A DNA stretch of 64,000 bases from Margaritifera margaritifera (taxonomy: Eukaryota > Mollusca > Bivalvia > Unionida > Margaritiferidae): NCBI GenBank assembly GCA_029931535.1, contig JAQPZY010001659.1, positions 6,826,001 through 6,890,000 on the forward strand, in the 5' to 3' direction. Under the pieces are notes generated by a model. The model did no database searches. It worked only from the letters and a program-made list of their open reading frames with translations, and was not told the origin of the DNA. Each line of letters begins with the position of its first letter. The stretch's first letter is position 1. The translations under genes and the position numbers were made by a program. Of the stretch, positions 56,029-64,000 are shown piece after piece.

Positions 56029-56665
56029 ATATATTTTTTATGCCTACCATAAGGTGAAACATATTATGTTATGATGTCCATCCATCCGTTTGTTGCCAAT
56101 TTCATTCCACACAATAACTAAAGTTCTCCACCATCTCTAGTTACCAGACTTTGTAGAAATCTTGCACTTCATGTAAGGAAGAACCATATTGATTTAGAAG
56201 TCAAAGGTTAAGGTCACTGTGACTGAAAGAAGAAAAATGTTTGTGCCTAATAACATTAGTTCTACATCACATACCTTGACCAAACATTTGGTTTGCAAGC
56301 ACTTGGGGTAAGGAAGATGCCTGTCAGTTTTGGGGTCAAAAAGGTCATTGGGCAATTTCACTGTAACGGAGAGAGAAAAATGTTTTCTGCACAAAAATTT
56401 CAGAAAGAAACCAATTGATTTTGGGGTCAAAAGGGCAAAGGCCAAAGTCAGTGGAAGAAAAACAATTGTTTTCTGCATAACTTTAGTTCTTGATCACATA
56501 CATTGACCAAAGTTTGTGCAGGGCATGCAGTTAAGATATAAAAAAGGTCTGTTGCTTTTGGGTTCAGTGGCCAGGGTCATTGAGACCTATTGATCAGTAC
56601 AAGTGCCTACATAGAGGACTATTAAACATGGGACATGCATATAATGTGCCATGCACGGTATTCAT
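56029..56665 (+). mobile_element. Family D tandem-array element, forward orientation, short
   Basis: Opens TTTTTTATGCCTACCATAAG followed by GTGAAACATATTATGTTATG. About four degenerate units follow, with ACTTTGTAGAAATC, AGGAAGAACCATATTGATTT, GTCACTGTGACTGAAAGAAG and TTGGGGTCAAAAAGG. It ends near ATGCATATAATGTGCCATGC. Confidence 0.7.
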
Positions 56666-56754
56666 GTTTGCTTCTGCAGTGGAAGCTTCCTGTATGATTA
56701 CCCTCTAGATCCGAAAGTAGTGCATTGTGTATCATTCATCTGTCAAAGATAGCT

Positions 56755-58385
56755 ATTTTTAGCTCTACTAGTCGGAAACCAGAAGAGCTTATCGGAAGGT
56801 TTGTTGTTCGTTGTCTGTCGTCCGTCTGTTCATTAGCAAAAGTTTATCACTACACCTTCTACACTACTTGGAGGATTGCCATGAAACTTTACACACACAT
56901 TCATCCCATGGTCTAGTTGGTTCTAAATGAAAACGGTGCTGCTCAGACATCCAATATAGCCACCACTGTGGCCATCTTGAAAATCTTGTTATCGCTACTT
57001 CCCCTTAACTCATAATCCCTAGCGCCACGTTTACGCGTCACGAGGTTGTACCCTACTTCCGAGCAAGGTAATGTGAACATCATTTAGGATACACTAAAGT
57101 GGATGGTATTTAAGGAAAGTAGACAGATGTAGCTCTACAATGATACCAAATAATGTTGATTTTCTACTCTCATTAAAAAATATAGCGGAAAAAATGCATT
57201 TTTTTAGACCCGATTTTTTTAGGTCGAAAATTGCCAGTTCATGAACCGGAGTTTGTGTCTGGATTTTAGATTTTTTGGCCTTAGATCTAAAGCAGACCGG
57301 TCCGAACTGCTCACAGACAGATGAATCTTTGCAAAAAGTAGGATACATTTGAGATTTGGAGTAAAAAGGGGCCAGGACACAAAAATCAGCGATCCTATAC
57401 GAAAAAGAAAAAATAAAGTCCAACTTTTACCCTTCTGCACATGCGCGAGCGTAATAGCCTATCAAAAACAATGTTTCTGATACACCTAAGCATCCGGCTA
57501 AGCGAAAAACTTTCTTAAGCGGATGTGTTTTGCTGCATTCAGAAGTAACCCCAAAAATGTTTCCTACCCCCATTTCAGGCGAAAATGAAAAGAATCTCCC
57601 GGGGTTATGAGTTAATGGATGGTCATATAAACATAGGCTTTTCACTAAAAGACTTCTTATGATGTCTAGTTGGTCCCAAATGAAATTGGGCCGATCTGAT
57701 GCCCAATATGGCTGCTATTGAGGCCCTCTTGTAAATATTGTTACTCCTGAATAGAAAGTCATATTGACATGTTTTTTTTTTACTAAACAATTTTTCATGA
57801 TGTCTTGTTGGTCCTAATGGTGACATTCAGACATTCAGTATGCCTGCTACAGTGGCCATCTTGAAAATCTTGTCACTATTTCTCCTGAATGAATGGTCAT
57901 GTCAGCAGGGTGTTTTCACTGAAAGACTTCTAGTTAGTCAGAAATGAAAATGGTGCCGATCAAACTTCTAATATGACTACCACAATAGCCATCTTGAAAA
58001 TCTTGTTGTCAATTCTTCTCCTAGATGGCTGGTCATATCAACATTGTGCTTTCACCAAAAACATTTTAGGATGTCTAGTATGTACCAAGTATAAATGGTG
58101 CCAATCTGATATTGAATATGGCTACCATGGCAGCCATCCTGAAAATCTTAACTCCTCTAAAATGGAAAGTCGTATCAACACGGGGTTTCCACCAGAAGAC
58201 TTCTTATGATGCCTTGTTGGTACTAAATGAAAATGGTGCCATGATGACACCCAATATGTCCACCCCAGCAGCTAATTTGAAAATATTGTTATCGCTGAAG
58301 AATATCCAAGATGATTTCAACACTCGGCAGTTAAAAGGAAGAAATGGTCTTATCTTGAATTCCTGGAAATTCTTTTCAGCCTGTA
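56755..58385 (+). mobile_element. Family A tandem-array element, split by a piggyBac-type insertion
   Basis: Opens TTTTTAGCTCTACTAGTCGG, CCAGAAGAGCTTATCGG, and GTCTGTCGTCCGTCTG; the lead-in GGAGGATTGCCATGAAACTT follows. One unit precedes and about five follow the insertion at 57009-57611. The 3' region TTCAACACTCGGCAGTTAAA...GAATTCCTGGAAATTC is present, but the hairpin terminus is replaced by family B sequence from about 58386. Confidence 0.78.
57009..57611. mobile_element. Non-autonomous piggyBac-type element (603 bp, TTAA sites)
   Basis: The block interrupts a family A unit and is flanked by TTAA on both sides (57005-57008, 57612-57615). Its ends CTCATAATCCCTAGCG and CTCCCGGGGTTATGAG are inverted over about 16 bp with three mismatches. 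Removing the block and one TTAA restores a normal array unit. No transposase: the minus-strand frame 57094-57423 resembles nothing. TTAA duplication is the piggyBac hallmark; superfamily assignment is inference. Confidence 0.8.
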
Positions 58386-58980
58386 GAGCATAGCATCCTG
58401 GCTTGAAGGGCTTTCAAATTTGTACAATTGATCCCTATCTGCCTTCAAATATGGCTGCTGTTATACAATACAGTAAAAGCCCTTTAAATGACGTTTGTAA
58501 AAAAAAGCATGCATCAAATTTGATATAAAACCTTTCATTTTTATGCAAATTGTACCAGTCTGCCTTCAGATAAGGCCACTGCTACTAAAATGAGAAAAGC
58601 CACTGTTACTAATAGAAAATGTTGAAATGACCACTTAATAGAATTTGACCAATCTGGCATGAAGACCTTGCAAATTTGTACAAATGATGCAGGTCTGCAA
58701 TCAAATATGCCTACCAGTACTAAAAATATAAAAACCTTAAAATAACTTCTTGTCAAAAAGCACTTAACATAATTTGACCAAATTTGAAAGAATGTATCTT
58801 GGCATAAAAGGCTTTTGTTTTATGCAACTGATACTGATCTGCCATCCAATATGGCTGCAGTTACTAAAAATTAAAAAAATGTAAACTTCATCTTCTCCAA
58901 AACTGCTGAATAAAATTTGATCGTATTTGACAGAAAGTGTCGTGGCATGAAAACTGTTCAAATTCACTTCTACCATTTCG
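58386..58980 (+). mobile_element. Family B tandem-array piece joined to a family A element
   Basis: About four ~140-bp units carrying AGCATCCTGGCTTGAAGGGC, TTTCAAATTTGTACAA, CTGCCATCCAATATGG and TTTGACAGAAAGTG. It starts abruptly where family A's 3' end should be. No terminal hairpin was found. Confidence 0.65.
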
Positions 58981-58984
58981 CCTT

Positions 58985-59364
<380 letters not shown>

Positions 59365-59544
59365 TATAGATAAATTGTATACTACGATACGAGCCTCTTT
59401 GTCCTATACGGGAGCAATACCGTCTCATTCTGATTTGTTCTATGTGAGGGATGCCACTCACCAGTGACAGGTTTGATCTTTCAAAGTTTGTGGAGTTTTC
59501 ATTCCACATAGTTTCCAAATATATAGAACATGCTGATTTATATA

Positions 59545-59880
59545 TTTGAAATCAGTATATGGAATCTTCCATTCAGAAACAAGTGTCTGCAGGGCAGCTT
59601 TGTCTGCCTTTTCATTACCTTTTAAGGGGCATTACTCTTATATTATGAAGAGACAAAAAACTTTAGGATAATTGTTGTCCATGGAAAAACACAACTTTCT
59701 GACCCATAAAGTGTGTTTAAAATATTTGGGCTTACATAGGTAATCGAAGTCAAACTTTCAGATTTGAAAAGTGGCAACGTAGTTTTTTGAGTTCTATAAA
59801 TAGCACACAGGGAATCGGTATACATATTCTAATAGCTACAGCTGTTTACTCCATGTAAACCTCAGTGTGATGCAGATCTG
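59545..59880 (-). pseudogene. LINE remnant: RNase H domain
   Basis: The minus strand shows VYTDSLCAIYRTQKT (the RNase H TDS motif) and, after a frameshift, KGNEKADKAALQTLVSEWKI followed by PYTDFKY. Order and spacing fit the end of a LINE ORF2. It is the same family as 33200-33475. Frameshifts and stops make it dead. Confidence 0.72.
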
Positions 59881-59888
59881 CATCCCAG

Positions 59889-60013
59889 AAGAACTGTCTT
59901 GTGGAAAAACCAGTTGTACAGATGGAATTAGATCGATCAAGAAGATGGAGAAGGAAAAATAGCAGACAGTACGATAGAGCAAGACACTTCCAACTTATGG
60001 AAAATGGCTTCAA
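59889..60013 (+). CDS. Candidate exon, unrecognised
   Basis: 125 bp from acceptor GCATCCCAG to donor TTCAA|GTAAGT, a near-consensus site. The single open frame reads KNCLVEKPVVQMELDRSRRW then RRKNSRQYDRARHF and QLMENGF. The basic, aromatic composition looks coding. It directly abuts a LINE remnant on the other strand, which weakens the case. A possible terminal exon in phase starts at 61609 after TACAATTGCAG. No family recognised. Confidence 0.2.
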
Positions 60014-60435
60014 GTAAGTTGACACGAGAGAAAGATGGGCAGTTCCAAATAGTTTTAACTAGAATGCTGGATTATTAATGATTTGATGCATTTCTTATCT
60101 TTAATTACAATTACATTTTCGCACACATGATTGACAGAAGAAGGGATATGCATTCAATATGACCAAGTTATCGTTACTGAAAATAAATTGGGGGAAGGGT
60201 ACAGGCATACAGTCAAATCTCTATTATGACCTTTAATTGTGTGCATTACTGCATGTTATCTACATACATGTAAGTAGAAACTGCTTTCTGATGTCAATAT
60301 TGTTTAATTCAGAATGCAAGTAAATAAGCTTTCTCTCTGGCTTCACTATAAAAAGAATTGAAAAAAGTAAAGTATTGTAATGTCATAAACTGAATACGTA
60401 AGACAATTGTTTTTATACAAATAATTTGGTGTATC

Positions 60436-60479
<44 letters not shown>

Positions 60480-60700
60480 TGATGTAATAAATATTGCACT
60501 GTGCTGTATTATTTTAGGCATTTGATATTGAATACTTTAGAATGCCAGTAATTTAAGCCTAAAAGAAAAGATAGCTTGCTCCAAATAGCTGAATTAGAAA
60601 GAAAAATATTCAAAAAGTTTAGGACATGCATTGCATTAATATTTATTTTTCTGTAAATAAAAAGATTGTTCTTAGCTGACAGCAGCAGCAGAAGAAGATG

Positions 60701-60751
<51 letters not shown>

Positions 60752-61478
60752 AAATAGTGGAATGTAAAAACTGTTAATGTGAACCACAAGTCAGTTGCTT
60801 TACTCTGCATTTCTTCTTTGCACATTGTTAATGTACTGCAGACACATTCAGCAGGGCATTATCCTTAATGAATTTGATTTACTTTATATTCCTTATTCAT
60901 TAGTTGTTGTTTCTTTTTTTTTTTATATATTCTTTTTCTAAAGATATCATATCACATAAATGATCTAAATCCCCTGTTTAACTAAACTATTCAAGCCAAC
61001 ATAGTAGAGGCCTGGCAGTGACCCTCATATATTAGGATTCAAAACCCTTTTGTCTGTTTAGACTCATTGTGAACTTAGCTTACATTGACAGAAGTGTAAC
61101 TGCTATGTTGAAGGATTCTATGTATATATTTACCTTATCTGATCTGTACTTTACCTACAGTGTATCCAATGAATGCGTTTAATTTCTGTTTAAAAAGTAC
61201 ATTTAAATTTGTGTTCTTGGAAAGAGGAAAATTATACTTTGTATGAATGTTTGCATGTAAAATAGTGTTTCTGTCCAGTATCATAATATCGATAACAATT
61301 TCAATATCTTTTAAAATGATCATTTGAATGGAAGAATTCAAATTTCCTATTCCCATCCTTAGTCAACCTAATACTCAGAGGAACTTGGCTATTACAAATA
61401 CCATGGAATCTCCGTCTGAAAGCTCCACGCAAATAACCCAAATTGCTAAAGTTTTATTTTCTAATTATAAAACTTGAG

Positions 61479-61516
<38 letters not shown>

Positions 61517-62035
61517 CACCTGCAATGTGCATTGGTTGTTATTTGCTATTTTTCTTTTTCTGTTCACTAGTTGTATATACCTCACAACCATTCATTCTAC
61601 AATTGCAGGGAAAACAGCAATTTATATTTTCTGATAAATTTGAAGGCAATTGAAATGTTACATTAATAGGGTAGAAGGAAAATAATGTTTCAGATAGAGT
61701 TTCTGTTTATATTTGTGATAGAAGTATAACTAGTATTGAAAATTAAAATAAAATCTTGTCAGTATGTTTCATGTGTGTAGTTATTAGTTAAATCTTTAAG
61801 TTCAAATATATATCAATTTGTATTCTGTGTTTCTCATGTCATGAGTAAGCTGTTTCATGGAAGGTGCACTTTATCAAGCAGTCGGATATCATGAGATATA
61901 CATTGGCAGAATTTAATTAAAATTTCTACAGCTGTTACAAAAGTTATGGAATGAACAAACCAATGTTAACAGAAGGACAGACAGTGCATTAACATAATAT
62001 GCCAGACATAATACGGGCCTATACAAAAGAATCAA
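60014..62035. other. Unassigned AT-rich sequence with microsatellites
   Basis: (GT)n(GA)n at 60435-60476, (ATT)n at 60702-60747, (AAT)n at 61480-61515. No supported gene. Confidence 0.45.
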
Positions 62036-62039
62036 GATT

Positions 62040-63760
62040 ATTATCATAATTTTAACATGACACCAGAGTTACATGTCATCAGAAGTACATGTTCCTGCCT
62101 TGACCTTGAACGTGGGGAATGACATAGAACATTGTATGCAACATACTCTCTGGTCATTATATATCAGTACACATACATTCTTCCCAATATTTTAAACAGT
62201 TTCAAAGCTACAGAATGGATTCAAAAATTTAGTACCTTGACCTTCAAGATAGAACCATGAAAGTAGTCTATGGAACACTGTCAGGTCATCATGGACATGC
62301 GCATATTAAGTTTCATCTCTCCAAATATGGGGTTTTTAGTTAAAGACTTTGCAAGAAAAATATGTACATTGGAATGTGACCATAACCTTGAGACTAAGAT
62401 CAAGGTTTTGGTTTACGGGGAAAAAATGATGATATTAAAGGAAAAAGTTAGGGGGGAACAAAAATATAGATTATGAGGGGATTCCGGTATAGCCCCTGTC
62501 CTCTTGATCAGGGTAAAAAAAAACAAAGGATAATGTAAGTCAATGGCCTGTTTTCTATCCAGGCTGTCATTTTGTATCCCCTACAGATATTTTGATGAAA
62601 TTTAACCAGCTCCACACCCTACCATTCAGCTGGCAGGTTTTGAGTTTAAAGGTCAAGGTCATTTGTAAGGAAAATGCCATGAGATGGGCATGTAATGTGC
62701 TATGCGATATTCTGATTTTTTAAAGCCTCAAGACTGTGTCACATCTCGTTGTGTTGGTGCCACCTTCAAGATCAAAGTTGTAGACTTTGAGGGGGTATTC
62801 TACAGGCTTTTACTAACTGACACGTTTATAAATAGGGACTTCAACCTGTGTTATATTGATGTGAAATGTTTGGCGTTTTGAGTGTGTGCACCTTAGCCGC
62901 CTTTGTTGTAGAATTTTCATCAACTGTGCATAAGGCTATAGCTGTATGGTGTTCAGAATGCATGAAAGAGAAGGGCATTCAGACTTGCTGCTTTTCTGAA
63001 GATTTCTGTTATAAAGAACTCTTCACATGAACATTTCTGTGAAATGGGCAAGGAATACGAGGTGTATTCCAACTGTAAGGAACTTCATAGAAAGTAGGAC
63101 ATGACACATACAGTATCATACATTATTCATTTATGAATGAAATTACGGAGTGACAGAATCTTAGAATCCATAACCAGATCAGAAATATATTTTCAACGTC
63201 TAAAAAAACAGCCATATTTGGGCAAACTTTCCAGGAATATTTTTGGGCAAGTTTTGTTTTTGATGACTTCCATAGCAACAATTCAACCTCAGTAGCAACC
63301 TTGTAGAAATATATTTTTTACATCTCTCCAAGAATTGGAGGAAATGTTTATCATGATATGAGCTACAAAAAATGTTACTTGGTCTTGATGGAAGCCAGGT
63401 GAGAAACATAATTTTGACATCTCCTAAACTACTTTTTTTTTAAATGTTGTCAAACTTTCAGGAAATGTTCCATGAGACATGTTCTGGTCAGTGTTGTTTC
63501 TTATAGCTTCCCAAGCAACCATTTGTATTTTACATCAGCCAGGTGGTAAACATATTCTGACAGTTTTAAAAACTACAGTGGCAATTGTTGCATTTTTTCT
63601 ACAATAGCTATATAGTTGCAGGTCTAGAACGGTCTGCTAAGTTTAATGCAACCAGATGATAAATGTCTTTGAACCTAGTTTAACTTGAAAATTGCTATTA
63701 TATTAACCTTGAGATAAATGTGAGTCTAATAAGCCATCTCATGCCCACTTGGGCCTCTTG
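62040..63760 (+). mobile_element. Family F degenerate tandem element with Helitron-like 3' end
   Basis: Loose repeats carry phrases such as CCTTGACCTTCAAGATAGAA, CAAACTTTCAGGAAATG, ATAGCTTCCCAAGCAACCAT and GCCAGGTGG. It ends CATGCCCACTTGGGCCTCTT followed by GTACTTGTTG. GCCCACTTGGGC is a perfect palindrome before CTCTTG, as on families A and B. Units and 5' end are too decayed to define well; more than one element may be included. Confidence 0.45.
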
Positions 63761-63812
63761 TACTTGTTGTTTTTTTAAGTATGTTTCATAACCCGTATAC
63801 AGTTTACTTCAC

Positions 63813-63876
63813 TTTTTGAAAAGGAGGCAACCCTTGAATAATGGGCATTATTCAAGAGTTGCATCCTTTTCAAAAA
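63813..63876. repeat. Near-perfect hairpin, 64 bp
   Basis: TTTTTGAAAAGGAGGCAACC, then CTTGAATAATG, is followed at once by its inverse CATTATTCAAG...CCTTTTCAAAAA, with only a couple of mismatches and almost no loop (AATGGGCATT). Probably a tiny MITE or a piece of one. Confidence 0.7.
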
Positions 63877-64000
63877 ATTTCCTTTGTATATTGTAATGTC
63901 AATAAGCAGGTGGTATATGGGATTTACTTTGTCCAATTGTGTGTGTCCATCTATCTGTCTTCTTTATCCATGCTATAACTCCTATACTGCTTCACTTATT

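Noticed and set aside
57094..57423. 109-codon minus-strand frame as a piggyBac transposase
   Set aside because: No DDD motif or similarity; the element is far too short to encode a transposase.

Overview
This is a gene-poor, repeat-rich, AT-rich piece of an animal nuclear genome. Spliced genes with GT..AG introns, tRNA-derived SINEs, and large amounts of short non-autonomous DNA transposons built from ~140-150 bp tandem repeats point to a mollusc, most likely a bivalve. That assignment is inference from repeat style and protein similarity; no species-diagnostic sequence was identified.

Two genes are clear and lie head to head around 29.4-31.3 kb. On the minus strand, 28543-29374 is the first coding exon of fascin, the actin-bundling protein. 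Its remaining exons must lie at lower coordinates, but none could be found. On the plus strand, 31319-37119 is a complete three-exon ALKBH5, the Fe(II)/2-oxoglutarate RNA m6A demethylase. It can be spliced on paper to 366 residues with every catalytic residue present. A third likely gene start (first exon, plus strand, 16698-16904) has a promoter-like context and a good splice donor but no recognised family. Two short candidate exons (55662-55741, 59889-60013) are weak.

Everything else is repeats and unannotated sequence. 0-5 kb: hAT transposon pieces and one array element. 5-14 kb: SINEs, a ~1.6 kb array element split by a solo LTR (7067-7818), and another array element. 15 kb: a 28-bp tandem repeat. 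18.2-19.7 kb: an internally deleted hAT transposon with recognisable N- and C-terminal transposase pieces. 20-28 kb: hAT MITEs, SINEs with 13-bp target duplications, and microsatellites. 32-37 kb: ALKBH5 introns carrying a hAT MITE, a LINE RNase H remnant and a hAT remnant. 39-64 kb: nested-hairpin elements, a large foldback (44955-45830), several long array elements of at least four sequence families, a piggyBac-type TTAA insertion (57009-57611) nested in one array, and another LINE remnant.

The most notable non-genic theme is that several sequence-unrelated array families (called A, B, C and D here, plus a looser F) share one architecture. Where readable they have a monomer of roughly 140-150 bp, close to nucleosome length. 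A, B and F also share a Helitron-like 3' end: a short hairpin followed by CTCTTG or CTTG. A and B share a 5' end beginning TTTAGCTC. Known bivalve 'pearl'-type or Helentron elements with tandem cores are the nearest concept I can name. Coordinates of diverged repeats are approximate because they were read by eye.
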